Counted from the stretch's first letter, positions 56,400-64,000 are shown. The stretch: DNA of 64,000 nucleotides from Mycobacterium sp. 236(2023) (GCF_029623955.1 NZ_JARSBP010000002.1:434001-498000), one strand, 5' to 3'. Numbers and translations are program-made. The notes: generated from the letters alone by a model not told the origin.

Positions 56400-57607
56400 C
56401 CCTGAGACAGTACCTCGGCGAATCGATCGACGGCCCAGTCGATTTCGTCGGCGGTGATCACCAGCGGCGGTGCGAACCGCAGCGTCGATCCGTGCGTGTC
56501 CTTGACGAGCACGCCCCGCTCGGCGAGCCGGACGCTGATCTGCTTGCCCGTCCCCAAGGCCGGGTCGATGTCGACGCCGGCCCACAGTCCTTTGCCGCGG
56601 ACAGCTGTGACCCCACGCCCGATCATTCCCCGCAATCGGGAGTGCAGATGCATTCCGAGTTCCGTTGAGCGCTGCTGGAATTCGTCACGCCCCAGCATCG
56701 CGACGACCGTGGCGCCGATCGCCGCGGCAAGCGGGTTGCCGCCGAAGGTCGAGCCGTGCTCGCCGGGATGCAGCACGCCGAGGACGTCGCGGTCCGCGAC
56801 CACCGCGGACAGCGGCATGACACCGCCGCCGAGTGCTTTGCCCAGCAGGTAGATGTCAGGGACCACGTCCCAGTGGTCGCATGCGAACGTCCGTCCGGTC
56901 CGTGCGAGGCCCGATTGGATCTCGTCGGCGATCATCAGCACGTCGCGCTTGGTGCACAGGGCGCGCACGCGCGGCAGGTAGTCGTCGGGCGGCACGATGA
57001 TTCCGGCCTCACCCTGAATCGGCTCGATCAGGACGGCGACGGTCTCGTCATCGATGGCGCGCGCGAGAGCGTCGGCGTCTCCGAAGGGGACGGACCGGAA
57101 TCCCGGGGTGTAGGGCCCGAAGCCCCGGCGAGCCGTCTCGTCGTCGGAGAAGCTGATGATCGTTGTGGTGCGTCCGTGGAAGTTGTTCTGCGCCACAATG
57201 ATATTCGAGTTGGTAATGCCCTTGACGTCCGCGCCCCATTTTCGCGCGACCTTGATGCCGCTCTCGACAGCCTCGGCGCCGCTGTTCATCGGCAGCACCA
57301 TGTCCTTGCCGCACAGTCCGGCCAGCGCTTCGCAGAACGGGGCGAGGCGGTCGGAGTGGAACGCCCGGCTCACCAACGTCACCGCGTCGAGCTGCGCGTG
57401 CGCAGCGGCGATGATCTCGGGGTTGCGGTGGCCGAAGTTGACGGCCGAGTACGCGGCCAGGCAGTCGAGATACCGGCGACCTTCGACGTCGGTGATCCAG
57501 GCGCCGTCGGCAGTGGCGGCGACGACAGGCAGCGGCGAGTAGTTGTGCGCGACGTGGCGCGCATCGAGCTCGATCATCGCCTCGGTTCTTGACGTCATGA
57601 TTGTCAC
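56396..57607 (-). CDS. rocD: Ornithine aminotransferase
   Basis: A 403-residue class III PLP aminotransferase converting ornithine and 2-oxoglutarate to glutamate semialdehyde and glutamate. GTG 57607 is chosen because GAGG lies seven bases upstream and the codon overlaps the ddaH stop in GTGA. It carries LPMNSGAEAVESGIK, the PLP-binding ADEIQSGLARTGR and the lysine motif YLLGKALGGG, and ends in RFAPPLVITADEID. It lies between ddaH and the nitronate monooxygenase-like gene in one coupled unit. Confidence 0.92.
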   Translation of the reverse strand: MTIMTSRTEAMIELDARHVAHNYSPLPVVAATADGAWITDVEGRRYLDCLAAYSAVNFGHRNPEIIAAAHAQLDAVTLVSRAFHSDRLAPFCEALAGLCGKDMVLPMNSGAEAVESGIKVARKWGADVKGITNSNIIVAQNNFHGRTTTIISFSDDETARRGFGPYTPGFRSVPFGDADALARAIDDETVAVLIEPIQGEAGIIVPPDDYLPRVRALCTKRDVLMIADEIQSGLARTGRTFACDHWDVVPDIYLLGKALGGGVMPLSAVVADRDVLGVLHPGEHGSTFGGNPLAAAIGATVVAMLGRDEFQQRSTELGMHLHSRLRGMIGRGVTAVRGKGLWAGVDIDPALGTGKQISVRLAERGVLVKDTHGSTLRFAPPLVITADEIDWAVDRFAEVLSQG

Positions 57608-58452
57608 GAATGTACCTCCAGCGTGCAGCATTTCACCGATCCGCCGCCCTTGAGCAGCTCGGACAGATCGACCCCGACGGGCGCGAATCCGGCGTTGCGC
57701 AGCTGGTCGGCGAATCCGGTGGCAGCCGCGGGCAGCACCACGTTGAGACCGTCGGACACCACGTTGAGGCCGAGCACGTAGGCGTCGGCGCTGGCGACCT
57801 CGATGGCCGTCGGGAACATCCGGGCCAACGTGACGCGGGATTCCGGAGCGAACGCCGGTGGGTAATAGGCGATAGTGGCGTCATCGAGGACGGCCAGGGC
57901 GGTGTCGAGGTGATAGAAGCGGGGGTCGACGAGCTCCAGGCTGACGATCGGCATCCCGACGTGTGCGGCGACCTCGTCGTGCGCGCGGCGGTCGGTGCGG
58001 AAGCCGTAGCCCGCGAGGATGACGGAGCCGACGGTGAGGAAATCGCCCTGACCCTCGTTGACGTGCCGGGTCTCGAACGGCTCGTAGCCGCTGCGGGCCA
58101 TCCACTCGGCGTAGGCGACGGCCTCGCCGGCGCGCTCGGCGTGTGCGAATCGCGCGACGACGGCCTTGCCGTTGACGATGGTCCCGCCGTTGGCGGCGTA
58201 GACCATGTCGGGAAGTCCGGCCATCGGTTCGATGAGCTCGACGCTGTGGCCGAGGTCGAGGTAGGTCCCGCGCAGCGCATCCCACTGGGACAGGGCGCGG
58301 TCGGTGTCGACGGGGGTGGCGGCGTCCATCCACGGGTTGATGACGTACTCGACGGCAAAGAACGTGGGCGCGGTCATGAGGTAGCGGCGGGTACGGGTAG
58401 AACGCTCGGTCGCGGTGTCGGTTACCTGGGCAGCGGCGATGTCCATCGTCAT
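57604..58452 (-). CDS. ddaH: Dimethylarginine dimethylaminohydrolase / amidinotransferase-family protein
   Basis: A 282-residue amidinotransferase-fold hydrolase. ATG 58452 is set by a -10 TATCGT seven bases upstream. Motifs include EYVINPWMDA, DMVYAANGGTIV, EGQGDF, FYHLDTAL (catalytic His) and the C-terminal GGGSVKCCTLE (catalytic Cys). Members release citrulline from methylarginine or ornithine from arginine or citrulline-like substrates. Linkage to rocD and an AsnC regulator fits arginine-to-glutamate catabolism, as in M. tuberculosis Rv2321c-Rv2324. Confidence 0.86.
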   Translation of the reverse strand: MTMDIAAAQVTDTATERSTRTRRYLMTAPTFFAVEYVINPWMDAATPVDTDRALSQWDALRGTYLDLGHSVELIEPMAGLPDMVYAANGGTIVNGKAVVARFAHAERAGEAVAYAEWMARSGYEPFETRHVNEGQGDFLTVGSVILAGYGFRTDRRAHDEVAAHVGMPIVSLELVDPRFYHLDTALAVLDDATIAYYPPAFAPESRVTLARMFPTAIEVASADAYVLGLNVVSDGLNVVLPAAATGFADQLRNAGFAPVGVDLSELLKGGGSVKCCTLEVHS

Positions 58453-58459
58453 GGGATCA

Positions 58460-58465
58460 ACGATA
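58460..58465 (-). promoter_or_regulatory. -10 element, leaderless ddaH
   Basis: Minus-strand TATCGT (58465-58460) ends seven bases before the ddaH ATG at 58452. Confidence 0.5.
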
Positions 58466-58479
58466 TGAGGGCTCTGTGA

Positions 58480-58525
58480 CGCAATCAATCGACGAATCTT
58501 GCGTGTCTAAGTTAGATTCATTGCG
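58480..58525. promoter_or_regulatory. Candidate AsnC/Lrp operator region
   Basis: The ddaH/AsnC divergent spacer holds nested inverted repeats: CGCAAT (58480-58485) with ATTGCG (58520-58525), GAATC (58494-58498) with GATTC (58515-58519), and at the centre TCTAA-G-TTAGA (58506-58516). Such symmetry, close to both promoters, fits Lrp-family wrapping. Confidence 0.55.
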
Positions 58526-58566
58526 CCATCGAGCTGTTTGCAGTGATTTATTGTGCAGAGGTGAAC

Positions 58567-59013
58567 ATGGACCGTCTCGACGAGACCGACGAGCGAATTC
58601 TGGCCGAACTCGCGGACAACGCGCGGGCCACCTTCGCCGAGATCGGACTGCAGGTGAACCTGTCGGCCCCCGCTGTCAAGAGACGTGTCGACCGCATGGT
58701 GGACAACGGTGTGATCAGGGGGTTCACCGCAGTGATCGACCGCAACGCACTCGGCTGGACCACCGAGGCGTACGTGCAGGTCTTCTGCCACGGCACGATC
58801 GCGCCCGCGGAATTGCGTGCCGCCTGGAAGGACATTCCGGAGGTGGTCGGCGCCGCGACGGTGACGGGGACAGCGGACGCAATGCTGCATGTGCTGGCCC
58901 GCGACATGCGGCATTTGGAGGAGGCTTTGGAACGGATTCGCGCCAGTGCAGACATCGAGCGCAGTGAAAGCATCGTCGTCCTGTCGAACATCATCGAGCG
59001 TTCACCGGGGTAA
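58567..59013 (+). CDS. Lrp/AsnC family regulator
   Basis: A 148-residue regulator from ATG 58567 (AGAGG five bases upstream). An N-terminal helix-turn-helix (ILAELADNARATFAEIG, LSAPAVKRRVDRMVDNGVI) is followed by a RAM ligand-binding domain (about 70-145, with EVVGAATVTGTADAMLHV). Divergent orientation from ddaH-rocD-NMO and the symmetric elements between them indicate that it controls that unit, probably in response to arginine or ornithine. Confidence 0.88.
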   Translation: MDRLDETDERILAELADNARATFAEIGLQVNLSAPAVKRRVDRMVDNGVIRGFTAVIDRNALGWTTEAYVQVFCHGTIAPAELRAAWKDIPEVVGAATVTGTADAMLHVLARDMRHLEEALERIRASADIERSESIVVLSNIIERSPG

Positions 59014-59077
59014 GAAGCTGAGCACGTGCTCGTGGGGTGGCGCGCATCAGTTCGGCGGCATCGTGTAAAAAACCCAA

Positions 59078-60259
59078 GTGGGCACATCAGGGGATTCCGG
59101 CGTTGTCATAGTCGGTGGCGGGCTCGCCGCCGCGCGTACCGCGGAGCAGCTGCGCCGATCTGAGTACGCCGGCGCGATCACCATCGTCAGCGACGAAGAC
59201 CATCTGCCGTACGACAGGCCGCCGCTGTCCAAGGAAGTGCTGCGCGCCGAGACGGACGACGTCACGCTGAAGCCCGCCGAGTTCTATTCCGAGAACAACA
59301 TCACCGTGGCACTGGGTAACGGTGCGAAGTCCGTCGACACTGCAGCCAAGACGCTGACGCTGGCCGACGGGTCGCAGATCGGCTATGACGAGCTGATCAT
59401 CGCGACCGGCCTTGTGCCGAAGCGGATCCGGTCATTTCCCGACCTGCCCGGGATCCACGTGCTGCGCAACTTCGACGAGAGTCTGGCGCTGCGCCGCGAG
59501 GCCGGCTCCGCGAGTCGCGCGGTCGTCGTCGGCGCGGGATTCATCGGTTGCGAGGTGGCGGCCAGCTTGCGCAAGTTGGGCGTCGAGGTGTCCCTGGTGG
59601 AGCCGCAGCCGGCGCCGCTGGCGTCCGTGCTGGGCGAGCAGATCGGCGATCTGGTGACGCGGCTGCACCGCGCGGAAGGGGTCGACGTCCGTTGTGGCGT
59701 CGGCGTTTCCGATGTCAGCGGTGACGACCGGGTGCGCAAGGTGACGCTGAGCGACGGCACCGAGCTCGACGCTGACATCGTCATCGTCGGGATCGGTTCG
59801 CACCCGGCGACGGAGTGGCTGGATGGCAGCGGCCTCGAGATCGACAACGGTGTGGTGTGCGACGAGGTGGGTCGCGCGAGTGCGCCCAATGTGTGGGCGA
59901 TCGGCGATGTGGCGTCGTGGCGCGACACCGTAGGAGGCCAAGTGCGCGTGGAACATTGGAGCAACGTCGCCGATCAGGCACGGGTGCTGGTGCCGTCGCT
60001 GCTCGGCCAGGAGCCGCCCGCCGCGGTCTCGGTCCCGTACTTCTGGAGCGACCAGTACGACGTCAAGATCCAGGCGCTCGGTGAGCCCGAGGCCACCGAT
60101 ACCGTCCACATCGTCGAGGACGACGGTCGCAAGTTCCTCGCCTACTACGAGCGCGACGGTGTCGTGGTCGGAGTCGTCGGTGGCGGATTCCCCGGCAAGG
60201 TGATGAAGGTTCGGGCGAAGATCGCTGCGGGAGCTCCGATTTCGGATCTGTTGGGGTAG
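59078..60259 (+). CDS. FAD-dependent ferredoxin/rubredoxin reductase
   Basis: A 393-residue pyridine-nucleotide oxidoreductase. The N-terminal FAD loop is VIVGGGLAAARTA, the second dinucleotide fold VVVGAGFIGCEVA and the FAD-binding NVWAIGDVASW. The C-terminal domain carries VEHWSNVADQARV, typical of reductases that transfer NAD(P)H electrons to ferredoxins serving P450s or oxygenases. It corresponds to Rv0688, which in M. tuberculosis directly follows Rv0687; here the roc block separates them. The GTG start lacks a clear ribosome-binding site. Confidence 0.9.
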   Translation: MGTSGDSGVVIVGGGLAAARTAEQLRRSEYAGAITIVSDEDHLPYDRPPLSKEVLRAETDDVTLKPAEFYSENNITVALGNGAKSVDTAAKTLTLADGSQIGYDELIIATGLVPKRIRSFPDLPGIHVLRNFDESLALRREAGSASRAVVVGAGFIGCEVAASLRKLGVEVSLVEPQPAPLASVLGEQIGDLVTRLHRAEGVDVRCGVGVSDVSGDDRVRKVTLSDGTELDADIVIVGIGSHPATEWLDGSGLEIDNGVVCDEVGRASAPNVWAIGDVASWRDTVGGQVRVEHWSNVADQARVLVPSLLGQEPPAAVSVPYFWSDQYDVKIQALGEPEATDTVHIVEDDGRKFLAYYERDGVVVGVVGGGFPGKVMKVRAKIAAGAPISDLLG

Positions 60260-60317
60260 CTGCAACAGCTTCGGCCGTTGGCTGAAATCAGTGTGCCGAC
60301 CTGTCGGTGGGTGCACG

Positions 60318-60323
60318 TAGAAT
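60318..60323 (+). promoter_or_regulatory. -10 element, leaderless 13E12-family gene
   Basis: TAGAAT (60318-60323) lies seven bases before ATG 60331. The last T is also the first base of the SOS box. Confidence 0.58.
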
Positions 60324-60338
60324 CGAACACATGTTCGA
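60323..60338. promoter_or_regulatory. SOS (LexA) box across the start codon
   Basis: TCGAAC-ACAT-GTTCGA is a perfect match to the mycobacterial LexA consensus TCGAAC-N4-GTTCGA. It starts at the last base of the -10 and covers the ATG, so LexA would block initiation. Confidence 0.85.
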
Positions 60339-61833
60339 CAGAATGCGCGCCGAGCTGGATGAGCCGGCCCTGATCGCCGCCATCGAGCAGGATGCGCAGG
60401 AGGAAGCCCGGGCCGGTGCGCGCAAGTTGGCCGCGATAGCCGAGTTGGTCGAGCAGACCGTCGATTGGGATGACGAACGCGGCCTCTGGGCCTTCGATTC
60501 GTGGAAGAACGCCGCGTGCCAGGTCGGCGCCTCGTTGTCGATCAGCCAGCAACGCGCTTCGGCCCAGATGTGCATCGCGACGGCGCTGCGTTACCGGCTG
60601 CCCAAGGTGGCCGCGCTCTACCTGGAGGGCAGGTTGAGCAGTCGGTTGATCGCCGAACTCACGTGGCGCACGCGCCTCGTCACCGATGAGATCATCGCCA
60701 TCGTCGATGCGGCACTGGCCGCCAAGGCCGAGAAGTGGGGGCCGCTGTCCGACGAGAAACTGATCCAGAAGATCAACGCTGAGATCGAGCGCCACGACCC
60801 CGACGCGGTGAGCCGTGCCAAGGAAGTACTCAAGAAGCGCGATGTACACATCGGAGCCCATGACGACCCCAACGCGGCTACATCCGTCTGGGGTCTACTG
60901 CTGCCGCCCGACGCCGCGGCATACAAGGCGCGTATCGCCAGACTCGTCAACGGCCTGTGTGACGCGGATCCGCGGCCGATGGGGGAGCGCCGGTCTGACG
61001 CGATGGGAGCGATCGGTCGCGGCGAAGACCACCTGCCGTGCCGGTGCGGATCCGCAAAGTGCGCCGCGAACGGCCCCGTGAAATCCCCTGTGGTGATTCG
61101 CGTTATCGCCGATCAGGCTGCTGTCGACACCGCGAAGCAGTTGATCGCCGCCGAAGATCGCGAACAGCAGAACGCCGCGCCCTGTTCGAAAGATTTGGGG
61201 CTGGCGCTCATGCCTGGGTCGCAGGTCCTGCCGATCGCGGCGTTGGCGGAAGCCATCCGCTCGGGAGCGGTGATCAAGCCGTTGTGGTTGCCCGGCCCCG
61301 ATCCGGAACCGCACTACGAGCCCTCGGCCAAGCTGGCCGCATTCATCCGCGCCCGGGACCTGTTCTGCCGGTTCCCGGGGTGCGATGTTCCTGCCGAACG
61401 TTGCGACATCGACCACGTCGTCCCGCACCCCTACGGCCCAACCCATGCCTCGAATATGCATTGCAAGTGTCGAACCCATCATCTGATGAAGACTTTCTGG
61501 GGCGGGCCTGACGGCTGGCACGATCGGCAGTTGCCCGATGGCACTGTCATCTGGACGACACCGGCGGGGAAGACCTACACCACCGTGCCCGGCAGTCGGC
61601 TGTTCTTCCCCGCGTGGGACACGACGACGGCGGCATTGCCGCCACTGGCTGAGCCGCCGCCGGATCCGGACAAGATCGATCAGATGCCGAAACGGCAGCG
61701 CACCCGGGCCGCCGACAGGGCTGCGCGCATTCAAGCCGAGCGCGAATTCAATGCCGCGCAAAACGCTTTCGAGCAACAATCCCGCGGGCCGCAACCGCCA
61801 CCCGATTACGGCGACGATCCACCGCCTTTCTAG
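60331..61833 (+). CDS. 13E12-repeat family DUF222/HNH endonuclease-like protein
   Basis: A 500-residue protein. The DUF222 region occupies about 20-300. The HNH motif at about 340-385 has CRFPGCDVPAERCDIDH (HNH His362) and HCKCRTHHLMKTFW. A Pro/Asp-rich tail ends the protein. ATG 60331 is fixed by the leaderless -10. Family members are multicopy in mycobacteria and several carry SOS boxes in M. tuberculosis. Nuclease activity is likely from the motif, but the biological role is unknown. Confidence 0.88.
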   Translation: MFDRMRAELDEPALIAAIEQDAQEEARAGARKLAAIAELVEQTVDWDDERGLWAFDSWKNAACQVGASLSISQQRASAQMCIATALRYRLPKVAALYLEGRLSSRLIAELTWRTRLVTDEIIAIVDAALAAKAEKWGPLSDEKLIQKINAEIERHDPDAVSRAKEVLKKRDVHIGAHDDPNAATSVWGLLLPPDAAAYKARIARLVNGLCDADPRPMGERRSDAMGAIGRGEDHLPCRCGSAKCAANGPVKSPVVIRVIADQAAVDTAKQLIAAEDREQQNAAPCSKDLGLALMPGSQVLPIAALAEAIRSGAVIKPLWLPGPDPEPHYEPSAKLAAFIRARDLFCRFPGCDVPAERCDIDHVVPHPYGPTHASNMHCKCRTHHLMKTFWGGPDGWHDRQLPDGTVIWTTPAGKTYTTVPGSRLFFPAWDTTTAALPPLAEPPPDPDKIDQMPKRQRTRAADRAARIQAEREFNAAQNAFEQQSRGPQPPPDYGDDPPPF

Positions 61834-61985
61834 CGCTCGGCCTTCACCCGGGCGGCAAGTATCGCCGTCCACTCACCGAGGTATTCCTCGTCGCTGATGC
61901 GCACCTCGGACTCGCGGAAAAGCCTTGTCGCAAAACGGGCTCCAAGGATGCTGTTGATGCCCAGGGAGGCGAGGACAACCGTGAT
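61830..61985 (-). pseudogene. C-terminal remnant of an unidentified gene (regulator-like)
   Basis: The last 50 or so codons before the stop at 61830 look coding (TVVLASLGINSILGARFATR, then DEEYLGEWTAILAARVKAER). The same frame upstream of about 61990 turns into Arg-rich shadow sequence antisense to a P450. The helical C-terminus resembles the end of a TetR-type regulator, but I cannot name it. Its stop overlaps that of the 13E12 gene. Confidence 0.5.
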
Positions 61986-62231
61986 CCGGCGATCTTCCAC
62001 GCGCCCAACGACTTCCGACAGGAACGCGGCGGCCCTGCACCCATCACGTTCGGCTACGGCGCCCACTTCTGTCTCGGCGCGGCACTTGCCCGCCTCGAGA
62101 TGACCGTCGCACTCCAGCACGTCCTGGCGCGCGCGCCGACCCTGGATGGCGACCCGACCTGGCGCGACACCCCCGCGATCCGCGGCCCGCAGAGCCTGAC
62201 CGTGACGTTCGGTCAGTGCTCGCCGAGGTAG
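61974..62231 (+). pseudogene. Cytochrome P450 C-terminal remnant
   Basis: One frame gives NRDPAIFHAPNDF, then the heme loop ITFGYGAHFCLGAALARLEM with its Cys ligand, and a normal P450 tail to TAG at 62229-62231. The I-helix, ExxR and all upstream parts are missing: the frame becomes non-P450 before 61974. It is an 85-codon remnant of a gene of about 400 codons. Its 3' end overlaps the convergent VOC gene by 19 bases. Confidence 0.82.
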
Positions 62232-63487
62232 AACCGGGTGCCCTGGTCGTCGGTGCACAGCGCGGACTTCCCGTACGACTGTTGTGACGGCTCGTCGATC
62301 ACGGTGCCCCCGGCCTCGCGCACGCGGGAGACTGCGAGCTCGATGTCGGCGACCGTCCACATCGGCACCGTCACCGGTGCATCGCTGCCGCCTGCCGCCC
62401 CCGCCATCGGGTGCGTCGAAGCGACCTGCCAGCCGTCTCCGATGTGGCCCGGTTCGAACGTCCAGAACAGCAGCCGGCTGTAGAACGCTTTAAAGGCCGC
62501 GGAATCCGGCACCTGGTAGGTGATGTAGGACAGCTCGCCCGGGCCTCCTCCGTTCAGCAAGGGTCGCGGATCGCCAGGCAGAGGCCGGTACACGGCGAAC
62601 TCCATGCCCGCCGAGTCCGTCGCCCCCATCACCGATCCGAAATCGAATTCCACGACCTCGTCGACCGTTCCGCCGCCGGCGAGGATGCTCTCGCGCGCCC
62701 CGTCGAGGTCGGTGACGGCGTAGCAGCAGAACAGCGTGTTCTTCCCGGCGATCGAGAAGATGCCGATGCGCTGTCCGGTGTTGGTCACCATGTGCGTCTT
62801 TGGGTCGTAGACCCAACCGAGCACGTGTCCGTAGAACTGCGCCGCCCGTTCGGCATCCGGCGTCCACACCGAGACGTAGCCGACGTCGCCGTGCTGGATC
62901 GGTACCGCCGCGCCGGTCATCGGGCCGGTGAGCATCCACCGATGCCCGAACGGGTCGACGATCGCGGCGCTGCGCGAACCGTAGTCCTCATACGGCTCAC
63001 GCTGCACCTGCGCACCCTGCGCGCGTGCACGCTCGAGAACCCGGTCGGTCGAGTCGACGGTCAGCATCAGGCTCACCGAAACCGACTGGGGTGAAGGGGC
63101 TTTCAATCCGATCTCGGGATACTCGTCGGCCAGGTAGAGCACGCCTCCGGCGACGGCGAGTTCGGCGTGGCCGATGCGGCCATCGTCCATCTCGACCGGG
63201 TCGCCGACAACGCGCGCGCCCAGCACGTCCACGTACCAGTCGATGGCGGCGCGGGCGTCGGCGACGGTCAGGTAGGGGACTGCGGCGCCAAGCTGGACAT
63301 CGGGCTGCGAAGTCAGCTCGGCGAGAGTCGTATCGGTGCCACTCATGATCACTCCTCGTGTTCGATCAGGTTGCTGTTCAAAGAGATTCGCGGCCGACTC
63401 AAGCCGCGCGCGCAGGCGCGCCGCGAACGCCGGGTCGGGGTCGACGGGGAGGTCGTCGCCGCGCAGTACATCCAGGGGGTCGGTCAC
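62213..63487 (-). CDS. VOC-family protein coupled to an ECF sigma factor
   Basis: A 424-residue protein. GTG 63487 overlaps the sigma-factor stop in GTGA. An internal ATG at 63346 (MSGTDTTLAEL) has GAGGAG five bases upstream and may give a shorter 377-residue form. The short N-terminal part (DDLPVDPDPAFAARLRARLE) is followed by three glyoxalase/bleomycin-resistance (VOC) modules at about 65-175, 185-290 and 305-420. VOC pairs bind metals or small ligands. Linkage to the sigma factor suggests a sensing, detoxification or regulated-target role. Confidence 0.82.
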   Translation of the reverse strand: MTDPLDVLRGDDLPVDPDPAFAARLRARLESAANLFEQQPDRTRGVIMSGTDTTLAELTSQPDVQLGAAVPYLTVADARAAIDWYVDVLGARVVGDPVEMDDGRIGHAELAVAGGVLYLADEYPEIGLKAPSPQSVSVSLMLTVDSTDRVLERARAQGAQVQREPYEDYGSRSAAIVDPFGHRWMLTGPMTGAAVPIQHGDVGYVSVWTPDAERAAQFYGHVLGWVYDPKTHMVTNTGQRIGIFSIAGKNTLFCCYAVTDLDGARESILAGGGTVDEVVEFDFGSVMGATDSAGMEFAVYRPLPGDPRPLLNGGGPGELSYITYQVPDSAAFKAFYSRLLFWTFEPGHIGDGWQVASTHPMAGAAGGSDAPVTVPMWTVADIELAVSRVREAGGTVIDEPSQQSYGKSALCTDDQGTRFYLGEH

Positions 63488-63999
63488 GGCAGTCCTCCTT
63501 CCGGTTGTGGGTAGTGGGCTCGGAATGCCCGTCGCGCCCGCACCAGCAGCGCCTCCGTGGCGTGCACCGTGCGGCCGATGAGTTCGGCGCACTCACCCAC
63601 CGAGCAGTCGTCGAGGTAGCGCAGCGCCAGCACGGTGCGGTGTTGCTCGGGCAGGCGATACAGCACCTGCTCGGCGACGATCCGGTCGAGGTGGGCGTCC
63701 CACCCGTCGATGGGGTCGCCCGGTTCCGGCACGTCGGCTACGGGTACCGAGTGGCGGCGCCGGTAGTGGTCGGCAAGCTTGTGCCGCGCCACGCCGATCA
63801 GCCACGGCACGGACAGCGCCGGCGGCGTCGGCTTTCTGGCGGCGTCCATCGCCGCCAGAAAGGTTTCCGACGTGAGGTCCTCGGCCGTTCCCCGGTCTGC
63901 GCACCGCCGGACGAAGTACCCGTAGACGGCGGGCAGGGCTTCGTCGTACAGCGCGAGCAGCGCCCGGGGAGCGGTGTCGCCCTCCGATTCGGTGGTCAC
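63484..63999 (-). CDS. ECF-type RNA polymerase sigma factor
   Basis: A 171-residue ECF sigma factor starting at GTG 63999, one base from the window edge, so a longer start cannot be excluded. Region 2 (about 15-80: VYGYFVRRCADRGTAEDLTS, then WLIGVARHKLADHYRR) and region 4 (about 110-165: LPEQHRTVLALRYLDDCSVG) are intact. No anti-sigma gene is seen; its partner is the coupled VOC gene. Target promoters are unknown. Confidence 0.87.
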   Translation of the reverse strand: MTTESEGDTAPRALLALYDEALPAVYGYFVRRCADRGTAEDLTSETFLAAMDAARKPTPPALSVPWLIGVARHKLADHYRRRHSVPVADVPEPGDPIDGWDAHLDRIVAEQVLYRLPEQHRTVLALRYLDDCSVGECAELIGRTVHATEALLVRARRAFRAHYPQPEGGLP

Positions 64000-64000
64000 A

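Noticed and set aside
60331..61833. Insertion sequence with terminal repeats around the 13E12 gene
   Set aside because: No terminal inverted repeats or target-site duplication could be seen near its ends, and no transposase motif is present.
61830..62360. Intact 176-codon minus-strand gene
   Set aside because: Only the last 50 or so codons look coding. The rest is antisense to the P450 heme-loop remnant, so I call it a remnant.

Overview
The window is chromosomal DNA from a rapidly growing mycobacterium (Mycolicibacterium type). The evidence is high GC, mycolic-acid genes (hadC end, two SAM-dependent mycolate methyltransferases), a mycobacterial rpoB with an intact rifampicin region, and a gene order that follows the M. 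tuberculosis Rv0637-Rv0688 backbone. Family assignments and Rv equivalents come from reading the proteins and recalled synteny; no database search was run.

Layout. 1-3.1 kb: hadC end, tRNA-Trp, secE-nusG-rplK-rplA and a strong terminator. 3.4-9.2 kb (minus): a small DUF4242-like protein, mmaA4-type and CmaA/MmaA1-type methyltransferases, lipG, a UbiB-like kinase and an MpaB-type oxygenase. 9.3-12.4 kb: a TetR regulator, two DinB-like proteins divergent from a WYL regulator across a perfect operator-like palindrome, and a small secreted protein. 12.6-18.2 kb: a coupled operon of GH38 alpha-mannosidase, an unassigned protein and a ROK sugar kinase. 18.1-20.7 kb: L10 leader, rplJ-rplL and the Mce ATPase gene mkl. 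20.9-22.6 kb: a secreted alpha/beta hydrolase. 22.7-30.4 kb: rpoB-rpoC. 30.5-32.2 kb: a phytanoyl-CoA-dioxygenase-like gene and endonuclease IV.

32.2-39.8 kb is the main accessory block. A secreted PGRS/collagen-like Gly-Xaa-Yaa protein without a PE domain is surrounded by an FkbM methyltransferase, a second methyltransferase, a GT2-TPR glycosyltransferase and a PurU formyl-THF hydrolase. I infer a candidate system for glycosylating and methylating a Gly/Thr-rich surface protein.

39.9-47.1 kb: a membrane protein, the tightly overlapped fadE8-echA4-paaX-like-echA5 operon, two DUF3060 proteins, two DUF3558-like lipoproteins and a TetR regulator. 47.1-51.7 kb: the str operon rpsL-rpsG-fusA-tuf. 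51.9-54.5 kb: a proline-rich repeat membrane protein, a cutinase-like enzyme and a SHOCT membrane protein. 54.5-60.3 kb: a mycofactocin-type SDR behind a KstR-type palindrome, then an arginine/ornithine block (ddaH-rocD-nitronate monooxygenase-like, divergent AsnC regulator), then a ferredoxin reductase. 60.3-64 kb: a 13E12-family HNH protein with a perfect SOS box across its start, two gene remnants meeting head to head (one a P450 C-terminus), and an ECF sigma factor coupled to a VOC protein.

Many genes here have a TAnnnT -10 element 6-8 bases before the start codon, consistent with leaderless mRNAs. I used this to choose several starts.
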